Of a DNA stretch of 7,208 nucleotides, positions 1-5,721 are shown piece after piece. The notes under the pieces were generated by a model, which did not search any database, had not been told where the DNA came from, and worked only from the letters and a program-made list of their open reading frames with translations. The stretch comes from Sphingopyxis sp. UBA6723 (lineage in GTDB: Bacteria; Pseudomonadota; Alphaproteobacteria; Sphingomonadales; Sphingomonadaceae), in contig NZ_DKIH01000002.1 in NCBI RefSeq assembly GCF_002454115.1, positions 43,183 to 50,390 on the forward strand. The letters run 5' to 3'. Every line of letters begins with the position of its first letter. Position 1 is the stretch's first letter. Both the position numbers and the translations under genes were made by a program.

Positions 1-147
1 GGAGGGGCACCATCGGTTTGCCTGGCCGGTGCGATAGTGCACCGCCGAACGGTCGCCGTTGAAGCAGTGCTTTTTGTCCGGCGCCACGTAAACCGCCTGT
101 GCCCCTCCACCATCCTCCGGGTGGTCCCCCTCCCCCGCTGGGGGAGG
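1..147. repeat. Possible composite palindromic unit at the left window edge
   Basis: The first ten bases (GGAGGGGCAC) are the exact reverse complement of 99-108 (GTGCCCCTCC), so about 88 bases are bracketed by inverted copies of a repeat end. The right-hand bracket continues into the full repeat copy at 101-147. The bracketed stretch has two small hairpins: CGGTGC (27-32) with GCACCG (39-44), and AACGG (48-52) with CCGTT (56-60). No start codon or ribosome site supports a gene here. One minus-strand frame is open across it after a TAA just left of serB, but it reads straight through the repeat. I infer a composite repeat whose left arm is cut by the window edge; the tail of an unknown leftward gene is the alternative. 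Confidence 0.4.
101..147 (-). repeat. Two-hairpin palindromic repeat, copy 1
   Basis: Read on the minus strand (147 to 101) the unit is hairpin, GGG spacer, hairpin, then the tail GGAGGGGC. The first hairpin pairs 129-136 (CCTCCCCC) with 140-147 (GGGGGAGG) over a 3-base loop. The second pairs 109-115 (ACCATCC) with 119-125 (GGGTGGT) over a 3-base loop, with one wobble. The same order, spacer and tail occur at 7152-7208 on the plus strand with different stem tops and loops. It lies 35 bases past the serB stop codon, so it may shape the 3' end of the serB transcript, but there is no T-run of the kind a classical terminator would have. Confidence 0.75.
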
Positions 148-156
148 ATCGGCTAT

Positions 157-180
157 GTCCGCAACTGGTCGTTAGCGGAC
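157..180 (-). terminator. Hairpin directly after serB; possible transcript end or repeat
   Basis: GTCCGC (157-162) pairs with GCGGAC (175-180). The stem extends by AAC (163-165) with GTT (171-173) past a single bulged A, leaving a 5-base loop. On the serB strand the hairpin begins three bases after the TAG stop (183-185). No T-run follows, so intrinsic termination is uncertain. Placement suggests 3'-end protection or a repeat of the same general class as the neighbouring one. Confidence 0.4.
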
Positions 181-182
181 GC

Positions 183-1067
183 CTACCCCAGCACCCAGCT
201 CCGCCGCGGATAACCCTGCGCCCACAGCAGCGCGGTCAGGTCATGATGCCGCACCACCGCCGCCGCCGCTTCTGCCGCCGCCGGGTGCGGATAATAGCCG
301 ACCCCCAGCCCCGCCGACGTGATCATCGGAATATCGTTCGCGCCGTCGCCCACCGCCAGCGTGTCGGCGAGCGGCAGGCCGTGCTTCGCGGCCTCGGCCT
401 TCAGCGTTTCCAGCTTTGCCGCGCTGTCGACGATCGGCTCGATCACCCGGCCGGTCAGTTTGCCGCCCTGAATCTCCAACTCGTTCGCCAGCACCTTGTC
501 GAATCCGATCGCCTCGCCAACCGGCCCCGCGAACGGCATGAAGCCGCCCGACACCAGCACCGAATGCGCGCCGTGCGCCTTCATCGTCTGCACCAACGTC
601 CGCGCCCCGCGCGTCAGCTTCACCCGCTCCATCCGGCATTCGACCAACGTCGCTTCGGGCATGCCCGCCAGCAACCCGACCCGCTCGATCAGCGCGGCGC
701 GGAAATCCAGCTCGCCGCGCATCGCGCGCTCGGTGATCGCCGCAATCTCGGGCTTCAGCCCCGCATAATCGGCCAGTTCGTCGATGCATTCGACGGTGAT
801 CATCGTCGAATCCATGTCGGCGATGATCAGTTTCTTGGTGCGATCGCCCTGCGGCTGGACGATCGTGTCGAGCGATCCATGGTCCATCAGCGCCAGTTCC
901 TTGCGCGCGCTGACCAAGCTGCCCTGAAAGACGATATCGGCGGCGTCGCCCTCGTCGAGCCAGTGCGGCGCGCCGACGTCATGCCCTGTTGCGTCGAGCC
1001 GATCGATCGCTTCGCGAACCACCTCGTCGGTCAGCTTTCCGGCTGCTATCAGCGTCGCGACGAACAT
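183..1067 (-). CDS. serB: Phosphoserine phosphatase SerB
   Basis: SerB is a cytoplasmic HAD-family enzyme that removes phosphate from O-phosphoserine, the last step of serine synthesis. The 294-residue product has the HAD nucleophile motif DMDST (D84, D86), the motif II serine in SGG (173-175), a lysine near 218 and the motif III sequence GDGAND (240-245). It also has the ECIDELAD substrate cap sequence near 93-100. The first ~75 residues form the variable N-terminal domain typical of the longer bacterial SerB proteins. The start at 1067 is chosen because AAAGGAG lies 5 bases upstream (1073-1079, minus strand). The frame is open upstream to 1190, but that extension would lie antisense to miaA and lacks this site. 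Its start codon interlocks with that of miaA. No missing catalytic residue is seen. Confidence 0.95.
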   Translation of the reverse strand: MFVATLIAAGKLTDEVVREAIDRLDATGHDVGAPHWLDEGDAADIVFQGSLVSARKELALMDHGSLDTIVQPQGDRTKKLIIADMDSTMITVECIDELADYAGLKPEIAAITERAMRGELDFRAALIERVGLLAGMPEATLVECRMERVKLTRGARTLVQTMKAHGAHSVLVSGGFMPFAGPVGEAIGFDKVLANELEIQGGKLTGRVIEPIVDSAAKLETLKAEAAKHGLPLADTLAVGDGANDIPMITSAGLGVGYYPHPAAAEAAAAVVRHHDLTALLWAQGYPRRSWVLG

Positions 1068-2022
1068 GGCTGCTCCTTTATCTTCTTTCGGCCCAAGGCC
1101 TCCTGTCGCACTTATCGCTGGCCCCACCGCCAGCGGCAAGAGCGCATTGGCGGTGGCAGTCGCAAAAGCCGTCGGCGGCGTTGTGATCAACGCCGACGCC
1201 AGCCAGGTTTATGCCGACCTCGCCATCCTTTCGGCGCGCCCCGCCGCCGATGAGATGGCAGGCATCCCCCACCACTTGTTCGGCCATATCGACGCCGCCG
1301 AGGCGCACAATGCCGCACGCTGGGCCGATGAAGCGCGCGCCACGATCGCCGCCGCGCACGCCGCGGGCGACGTCCCGATCCTCGTCGGCGGCACCGGCCT
1401 CCATATCCGCACCCTGCTTGACGGCATTTCGCCGATCCCCGAGATCGACCCCGATGTCCGCGCCGCGGTGCGCGCCTTGCCCGTCGCCGACGCCCACGCC
1501 GCGCTCACCCGCGAAGATCCCGATACCGCCGCGCGCCTCAATCCCGCCGACACCACCCGCATCGCCCGCGCACTCGAAGTCGTTCGCTCGACCGGCCAGC
1601 CGCTCGGCCACTGGCACGCTGCGCACACCGGCGGCATCGGCGACACGATCACCCTCGCCCCGCTCATCCTCCTCCCGCCGCGCGAGTGGCTGCGCGACCG
1701 CTGCGACCAGCGGCTGGTCCAGATGTTCGACGACGGCGCGATCGCCGAAGTCGAAGCGCTGCTCGCGCGCAACCTCGATCCCGACCTTCCCGCGATGCGC
1801 GCCATCGGTGTCCCGCAGATCGCGCAATATCTGACCGGTACGATCGATCGCAGCGAGGCGCTCACCCTGACGCAGGCCGCCACCCGCCAATATGCCAAAC
1901 GCCAATATACCTGGTTCCGCAATCAGCCACCCGCCGACTGGCCGCGCCACACAGAGTCACTAAACAACGATTCTATTGATGAATTAGCAATTATATTACG
2001 TCAAAGTCTGTTGACAGGATAG
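1066..2022 (+). CDS. miaA: tRNA dimethylallyltransferase MiaA
   Basis: MiaA transfers a dimethylallyl group to N6 of A37 in tRNAs that read codons starting with U. The 318-residue product has the P-loop GPTASGKS (19-26), the NADASQVY segment (42-49), GGTGLH (108-113, where many family members have Y as the last residue), a DRCDQRLVQMFDDG helix (211-224), AIGVPQI (246-252) and the C-terminal TRQYAKRQYTWFR signature (273-285). Length is normal. ATG 1066 is the only plausible start before the P-loop. It overlaps the serB ATG in CATG and has no clear Shine-Dalgarno site, which suggests weak or leaderless initiation. The last ~23 codons use AT-rich codons (TTA, CTA, ATA, AGT) unlike the rest, apparently because they overlap the ilvB promoter region. 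No terminator separates miaA from ilvB, so some readthrough into ilvB is likely. Confidence 0.95.
   Translation: MAAPLSSFGPRPPVALIAGPTASGKSALAVAVAKAVGGVVINADASQVYADLAILSARPAADEMAGIPHHLFGHIDAAEAHNAARWADEARATIAAAHAAGDVPILVGGTGLHIRTLLDGISPIPEIDPDVRAAVRALPVADAHAALTREDPDTAARLNPADTTRIARALEVVRSTGQPLGHWHAAHTGGIGDTITLAPLILLPPREWLRDRCDQRLVQMFDDGAIAEVEALLARNLDPDLPAMRAIGVPQIAQYLTGTIDRSEALTLTQAATRQYAKRQYTWFRNQPPADWPRHTESLNNDSIDELAIILRQSLLTG
1073..1079 (-). promoter_or_regulatory. serB ribosome binding site inside miaA codons
   Basis: AAAGGAG on the minus strand, 5 bases before the serB ATG at 1067-1065. It fixes the serB start. On the other strand these bases are codons 3-5 of miaA, so both functions constrain the same sequence. 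Confidence 0.75.
1111..1139 (-). promoter_or_regulatory. Candidate serB promoter inside miaA
   Basis: On the minus strand TTGCCG (1139-1134) and GATAAG (1116-1111) are 17 bases apart, and each matches the sigma-70 consensus at 4 of 6 positions. Initiation would fall near 1104, giving a leader of about 37 bases with the AAAGGAG site in place. There is no intergenic space, so a promoter must lie within miaA if serB has its own. The -35 hexamer overlaps the MiaA P-loop codons. This is pattern matching only, in GC-rich DNA. Confidence 0.3.
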
Positions 2023-2039
2023 AATCATATACCTATTGC
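2011..2039 (+). promoter_or_regulatory. Probable ilvB promoter overlapping the miaA 3' end
   Basis: A perfect -35 hexamer TTGACA (2011-2016) is followed after 17 bases by TATTGC (2034-2039), a weak -10 (3 of 6). The region is a sharp AT island: only 20 of the 70 bases from 1961 to 2030 are G or C. A second -10-like hexamer, TAGAAT (2020-2025), matches at 5 of 6 positions but lacks a good -35. The miaA stop codon sits inside the spacer. Initiation near 2046 would give a leader of about 50 bases. Confidence 0.5.
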
Positions 2040-2041
2040 CC

Positions 2042-2076
2042 GCAACCCTGTTGCAGCGCACAAGCGCGGCGTTTTT
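2042..2076 (+). other. Two small leader hairpins before ilvB, followed by a T-run
   Basis: GCAAC (2042-2046) pairs with GTTGC (2050-2054) over 3 bases. GCGC (2056-2059) then pairs with GCGC (2064-2067) over 4 bases, followed by GGCG and five T's (2072-2076). The stems are short, so termination would be weak. There is no ATG-started leader peptide and no run of Leu, Val or Ile codons, so classical ilv attenuation is not supported. Confidence 0.25.
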
Positions 2077-2082
2077 GGATTG

Positions 2083-2089
2083 AAAGGAG
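2083..2089 (+). promoter_or_regulatory. ilvB ribosome binding site selecting a GTG start
   Basis: AAAGGAG ends 7 bases before GTG 2097-2099 and 16 bases before the in-frame ATG at 2106. The spacing supports the GTG start for ilvB. Confidence 0.7.
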
Positions 2090-2096
2090 TTTCGTC

Positions 2097-3851
2097 GTGA
2101 CGGAAATGAGCGGTGCCGACATGGTGGTTCAGGCGCTGGTCGACCTTGGCGTCGATACAGTGTTCGGCTATCCGGGCGGCGCGGTGCTTCCGATCTACGA
2201 CGCGCTTTTCAAGCACCCGACGATCAAGCACATCCTCGTCCGCCACGAGCAGGCCGCGACCCACGCAGCAGAGGGCTATGCGCGCTCCACGGGCAAGCCC
2301 GGCGTCGTCCTCGTCACCTCCGGCCCCGGCGCAACCAATGCGGTGACCGGCATCACCGACGCTTTGCTCGACTCCATCCCGATGGTCGTGCTGACGGGAC
2401 AGGTGCCGACGACGCTGATCGGCACCGACGCGTTCCAGGAATGCGACACCGTCGGCATCACCCGCCACTGCACCAAGCATAATTATCTGGTGATGGACCC
2501 CGACCGGCTCGGCCCGATCCTGCACGAGGCCTTTTATATCGCGACCCACGGCCGCCCCGGCCCGGTGGTCATCGACATTCCGAAAAACGTCCAGGTCGCG
2601 ACCGGCACTTACTCGATCCCCAACCGGATCGACCATAAAAGCTATCGCCCGCAGGTCGATCCCGACGCCGACGCCATCGCGCAGGCCGTCGCGATGATCG
2701 CCGCTTCCGAGCGCCCGATCTTCTACACCGGCGGCGGCGTCATCAACGCCGGCCCCGATGCGAGTGCCGCGCTGCGCCAGCTCGTCGAACTGACCGGCGC
2801 GCCGGTCACCTCGACCCTGATGGGGCTCGGCGCCTTCCCCGCCGACGACGACAAATGGCTCGGCATGCTCGGCATGCACGGCACCTATGAAGCCAATATG
2901 GCGATGAACCGCGCCGACCTGATCATCGCGGTCGGCGCGCGCTTCGACGACCGTGTCACCGGCCGTCTCGACGCTTTCTCGCCCAATTCCAAAAAGATCC
3001 ACATCGACATTGACCGCAGTTCGATCAACAAGATTGTCCCCGTCGACCTCGCGGTGGTGGGCGATGCCGGGCGCGCGCTCGATGCGCTGATCGCGGCATG
3101 GGCCGACAAGGGCCACAAAGCCCGCGATCTCGGCGAATGGTGGCGCCGCCTCGACGGCTGGCGCGCGACGCGCTGCCTCGACTTTCCCGAAAAGAAGGAA
3201 GACGCCGCCGAAATCATGCCGCAGCGCGCGGTCAAGGCGCTGTTCGACGCGACCCGCGGCATGGACCCGATCATCACCACCGAGGTCGGCCAGCACCAGA
3301 TGTGGGCGGCGCAGCATTTCCACTTCGACAGCCCCAACCGCTGGCTGACCAGCGGCGGCCTCGGCACGATGGGCTATGGCTTCCCCGCCGCGGTCGGCGC
3401 ACAGATCGCGCACCCCGATCGCCTCGTCATCTGCATCGCGGGCGAAGCCTCGCTCCAGATGAACATCCAGGAAATGGGCACCGTCGCGCAGTACCGCCTG
3501 CCGGTGAAGATCTTCATCCTCAACAACCAGTGGATGGGCATGGTCCGCCAGTGGCAGGAACTGACCTACGAAAGCCGCTATTCGAACAGCTATTCGGACA
3601 GTCTGCCCGATTTTGTCAAACTCGCTGACGCCTATGGCTGGACCGGCCTGCGCATCGACACGCTGGGCGAACTTGCGGACGGCATTCAGACGATGATCAA
3701 TACGCCGGGACCGGTGATCGTCGACTGCCGCGTCGCGCAGCTCGCCAACTGCTTCCCGATGATCCCCTCGGGCGCCGCGCACACCGACATGATCCTCCAG
3801 CCGAACGATATCGTCGGCACGATGGACGACGAAGCGAAAGCACTGGTGTGA
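2097..3851 (+). CDS. ilvB: Acetolactate synthase large (catalytic) subunit IlvB
   Basis: This is a ThDP/FAD/Mg-dependent enzyme that joins pyruvate to a second pyruvate or to 2-oxobutyrate, the first committed step to Val/Leu and Ile. The 584 residues match the usual length and three-domain layout. FGYPGGAVLPIYDAL (23-37) and RHEQAATHAAEGYARS (49-64) contain the catalytic Glu51. SGPGATN follows, and the central FAD domain has VGARFDDRVTG (279-289). The C-terminal ThDP domain ends its motif at NN (476-477), and GMVRQWQ follows with Trp486, the position linked to 2-oxobutyrate preference. Oddly, the canonical GDG of the ThDP/metal motif reads GEA (449-451). The start is GTG 2097, set by AAAGGAG. 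ilvB heads an ilvBNC run and is separated from ilvN by a 208-base hairpin-rich gap. Antisense open frames across it are GC-rich shadows. Confidence 0.96.
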   Translation: MTEMSGADMVVQALVDLGVDTVFGYPGGAVLPIYDALFKHPTIKHILVRHEQAATHAAEGYARSTGKPGVVLVTSGPGATNAVTGITDALLDSIPMVVLTGQVPTTLIGTDAFQECDTVGITRHCTKHNYLVMDPDRLGPILHEAFYIATHGRPGPVVIDIPKNVQVATGTYSIPNRIDHKSYRPQVDPDADAIAQAVAMIAASERPIFYTGGGVINAGPDASAALRQLVELTGAPVTSTLMGLGAFPADDDKWLGMLGMHGTYEANMAMNRADLIIAVGARFDDRVTGRLDAFSPNSKKIHIDIDRSSINKIVPVDLAVVGDAGRALDALIAAWADKGHKARDLGEWWRRLDGWRATRCLDFPEKKEDAAEIMPQRAVKALFDATRGMDPIITTEVGQHQMWAAQHFHFDSPNRWLTSGGLGTMGYGFPAAVGAQIAHPDRLVICIAGEASLQMNIQEMGTVAQYRLPVKIFILNNQWMGMVRQWQELTYESRYSNSYSDSLPDFVKLADAYGWTGLRIDTLGELADGIQTMINTPGPVIVDCRVAQLANCFPMIPSGAAHTDMILQPNDIVGTMDDEAKALV

Positions 3852-3868
3852 TGCTCGCAACTTCAATC

Positions 3869-4046
3869 TTCTCCCCCCCGGCGGGGGAGAAAAGACTTGG
3901 CTTGGCAACTTGTTGCCTAGCAAGTCTTAGAGAGGGGGAGCGATCCTCCGGATCGCGCGCGCCGATGGCGCGCGTCACCCTCTCCCAGCTTCGACTAGCC
4001 AGCAAGCTGGCAAGTCTGCGCAACCCTCTCCCGTCAAGGGAGAGGG
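3869..4046. repeat. Multi-hairpin palindromic element in the ilvB-ilvN gap
   Basis: Most of this stretch can be paired. Hairpin 1 pairs 3869-3877 with 3883-3891 (TTCTCCCCC/GGGGGAGAA). Hairpin 2, directly abutting, pairs AAGACTTG (3892-3899) with CAAGTCTT (3921-3928) around an inner GGCAAC/GTTGCC (3904-3909, 3912-3917). A 7-bp stem GAGAGGG/CCCTCTC (3930-3936, 3978-3984) encloses CGATCC/GGATCG (3941-3946, 3950-3955) and CGCGCGCC/GGCGCGCG (3956-3963, 3967-3974). Another hairpin pairs 3993-4003 with 4006-4016 with one mismatch. The last pairs CCCTCTCCC (4024-4032) with GGGAGAGGG (4038-4046). It ends 13 bases before the ilvN ATG, next to its AAGGA site (4047-4051). It may influence mRNA processing or the IlvB:IlvN ratio; that is inference. 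Confidence 0.8.
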
Positions 4047-4059
4047 AAGGAAAAAGATA

Positions 4060-4575
4060 ATGAAAATTCACACCGAAGCGGGCGAGCGCCATGTGCTCGC
4101 CGTCACCGTAGATAACGAGGCGGGCATTCTTGCCAAGATCACCGGGCTGTTTTCGGCGCGCGGCTATAATATCGAAAGCCTGACCGTCGCCGACATTAGC
4201 GCCGATCATGCGCTGTCGCGCATCACCATCGTCACCAGCGGCCCGCCAGCGGTGATCGACCAGATCATCGCCCAGCTCGACCGGCTCGTTCCCGTCCATT
4301 CGGTCACCGACCTCGCCGACGGCGGTGCGCATGTCGAACGCGAGATCGCGCTGGTCAAGGTCGCGGGCAGCGGCGACAAACGCATCGAGGCGCTGCGCAT
4401 GGCCGACGTGTTTCGCGCCAAGGTCGTCGACACGACGCTCAGCAGCTTCATCTTCGAAATCACGGGGACGAGCGACAAGGTCGACCGCTTCATCGCGCTG
4501 ATGCGCGAATGCGGACTGGTCGAAGTCGGCCGCACCGGCGTCGTCGCCATCGCCCGCGGGTCGGAGGCGGTCTAG
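4060..4575 (+). CDS. ilvN: Acetolactate synthase small (regulatory) subunit IlvN/IlvH
   Basis: This is the regulatory partner of IlvB, which stimulates the catalytic subunit and confers feedback inhibition by valine. The 171 residues have the usual two-domain build. An N-terminal ACT domain (about 11-85) contains NEAGILAKITGLF (19-31) and RGYNIESLTV (34-43), the loop and helix that form the effector site in this family. A C-terminal domain (about 93-167) contains REIALVKV, FRAKVVD and GVVAIARG. Length is typical of IlvH-type small subunits. Position 21 is Ala where many homologues have Pro (NEPG). ATG 4060 is preceded by AAGGA (4047-4051), 8 bases away, immediately after the last hairpin of the upstream repeat. 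The wide gap to ilvB is unusual for a stoichiometric pair and is wholly accounted for by that repeat. Confidence 0.95.
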   Translation: MKIHTEAGERHVLAVTVDNEAGILAKITGLFSARGYNIESLTVADISADHALSRITIVTSGPPAVIDQIIAQLDRLVPVHSVTDLADGGAHVEREIALVKVAGSGDKRIEALRMADVFRAKVVDTTLSSFIFEITGTSDKVDRFIALMRECGLVEVGRTGVVAIARGSEAV

Positions 4576-4600
4576 AGTTTACGGAATACCATTCAACGCT

Positions 4601-4656
4601 CGTCACCCCGGACTTGATCCGGGGTCCATGGATGCCGGATCAAGCCCGGCATGACG
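4601..4656. repeat. 56-bp doublet-hairpin palindrome in the ilvN-ilvC gap
   Basis: This is an imperfect palindrome centred between 4628 and 4629 (TCCATGGA at 4625-4632) with two 28-base arms that differ at five positions. Each arm is itself a hairpin with loop CTTGA or its complement TCAAG. The left stem is CCCCGGA (4606-4612) with TCCGGGG (4618-4624); the right is TGCCGGA (4633-4639) with CCCGGCA (4645-4651). All five differences keep pairing: two pairs change together and the fifth makes a wobble. Outer CGTCA (4601-4605) matches TGACG (4652-4656). It resembles a common alphaproteobacterial intergenic repeat that I recall from memory. It ends 22 bases before the ilvC start. Confidence 0.85.
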
Positions 4657-4678
4657 AAAACTAGCAGGGAAGAATGAC

Positions 4679-5713
4679 ATGCAAGTCTATTACGATCGCG
4701 ACGCCGACCAGGATCTGATCAAGGGCAAGAAGGTCGCCGTCGTCGGCTACGGCAGCCAGGGTCACGCCCACGCGCAGAACCTGCGCGACAGCGGCGTCAC
4801 CGACGTCGCGATCGCGCTCCGCCCCGGGTCGGCGACCGCCAAAAAGGCCGAGGCCGCGGGCTTCAAGGTGCTGACCAACAAGGAAGCCGCCGAATGGGCC
4901 GACGTCATCATGATCGCCGCCCCCGATGAGCTGCAGGCAAAAATCTACGCCGATGATCTCGCCGCCAACATGAAACCCGGCGCCGCGCTCGCCTTTGCCC
5001 ACGGCCTCAACATCCACTTCGGCCTGATCGAAGCCCGCCCCGACATCGACGTCTTCATGGTCGCCCCCAAAGGCCCCGGCCACACGGTGCGCAGCGAATA
5101 TCAAAAGGGCGGCGGCGTCCCCTGCCTGATCGCGGTCGCGCAGGAAGCCACGGGCAACAGCGGCAACGGCTATGCCAAAGCGCTCGCCCTCAGCTACGCC
5201 AGCGCCGTCGGCGGCGGCCGCAGCGGCATCATCGAAACCACCTTCAAGGAAGAGTGCGAAACCGACCTGTTCGGCGAACAGGCCGTGCTCTGCGGCGGCA
5301 TCACCCACCTGATCCAGGCGGGTTTCGAAACTTTGGTCGAGGCGGGCTACGCCCCCGAAATGGCCTATTTCGAGTGCCTCCACGAAACCAAGCTGATCGT
5401 CGACCTGCTCTATGAAGGCGGTATCGCCAACATGCGCTATTCGATCAGCAACACGGCGGAATATGGCGACATCAAAACCGGCCCGCGCATCATCACCGAA
5501 GAAACCAAGAAGGAAATGAAGCGCGTCCTGCAGGACATTCAGTCGGGCCGCTTCGTCAAGGATTTCGTTCTCGACAACCAGGCCGGCCAACCCGAGCTGA
5601 AGGCCAGCCGCAAGGCCGCCGCCGCCCACCCGATCGAAAAGGTCGGCGGCGAACTGCGCGCGATGATGCCGTGGATCGCCAAGAACCAGCTGGTCGACAA
5701 GGCGAAGAACTGA
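4679..5713 (+). CDS. ilvC: Ketol-acid reductoisomerase IlvC (class I)
   Basis: IlvC rearranges and reduces acetolactate or acetohydroxybutyrate with NADPH and Mg, the second common step of branched-chain amino acid synthesis. The 344 residues fit the short class I form. The Rossmann domain has VVGYGSQGHAHAQNL (21-35) and the cofactor loop ALRPGSAT (46-53), whose Arg and Ser/Thr suggest NADPH preference. FAHG (106-109) and APKGPGH (129-135) follow. The helical C-terminal domain has ETDLFGEQ (194-201) with metal ligands D196 and E200, FECLHE with E232 and E236, and RYSISNTAEYGD (253-264). No key residue is missing. ATG 4679 has GGGA (4667-4670) 8 bases upstream; an ATG five bases earlier is out of frame. 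It lies downstream of ilvN across a palindromic repeat and probably shares its transcript. Confidence 0.97.
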   Translation: MQVYYDRDADQDLIKGKKVAVVGYGSQGHAHAQNLRDSGVTDVAIALRPGSATAKKAEAAGFKVLTNKEAAEWADVIMIAAPDELQAKIYADDLAANMKPGAALAFAHGLNIHFGLIEARPDIDVFMVAPKGPGHTVRSEYQKGGGVPCLIAVAQEATGNSGNGYAKALALSYASAVGGGRSGIIETTFKEECETDLFGEQAVLCGGITHLIQAGFETLVEAGYAPEMAYFECLHETKLIVDLLYEGGIANMRYSISNTAEYGDIKTGPRIITEETKKEMKRVLQDIQSGRFVKDFVLDNQAGQPELKASRKAAAAHPIEKVGGELRAMMPWIAKNQLVDKAKN

Positions 5714-5721
5714 GTGAGCAC

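Noticed and set aside
1068..1190. Longer SerB starting at 1190
   Set aside because: The extra 41 residues would be antisense to the MiaA N-terminus and P-loop. The strong AAAGGAG directly before 1067 supports the shorter form.
99..1253. 384-codon plus-strand open frame opposite serB
   Set aside because: It starts in the repeat, runs antisense to serB and into miaA out of frame, and is Arg/His/Pro-rich as expected of a shadow frame.
2023..2096. Leader-peptide attenuator for ilvB
   Set aside because: There is no ATG-started short frame and no cluster of Val, Leu or Ile codons in the leader.
2025..3923. 632-codon open frame on the minus strand opposite ilvB
   Set aside because: It mirrors the strongly conserved ilvB coding sequence in GC-rich DNA, has low-complexity Arg/Asp/Ala-rich content and matches no family I recognise, so it is a codon-bias shadow.
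3697..4332. Minus-strand frame across the ilvB end, repeat and ilvN start
   Set aside because: It overlaps two real genes on the other strand and translates repeat sequence; there is no family resemblance.
4661..5629. 322-codon minus-strand open frame opposite ilvC
   Set aside because: Same reason: it shadows the intact ilvC gene, with no recognisable domain and no ribosome site noted.
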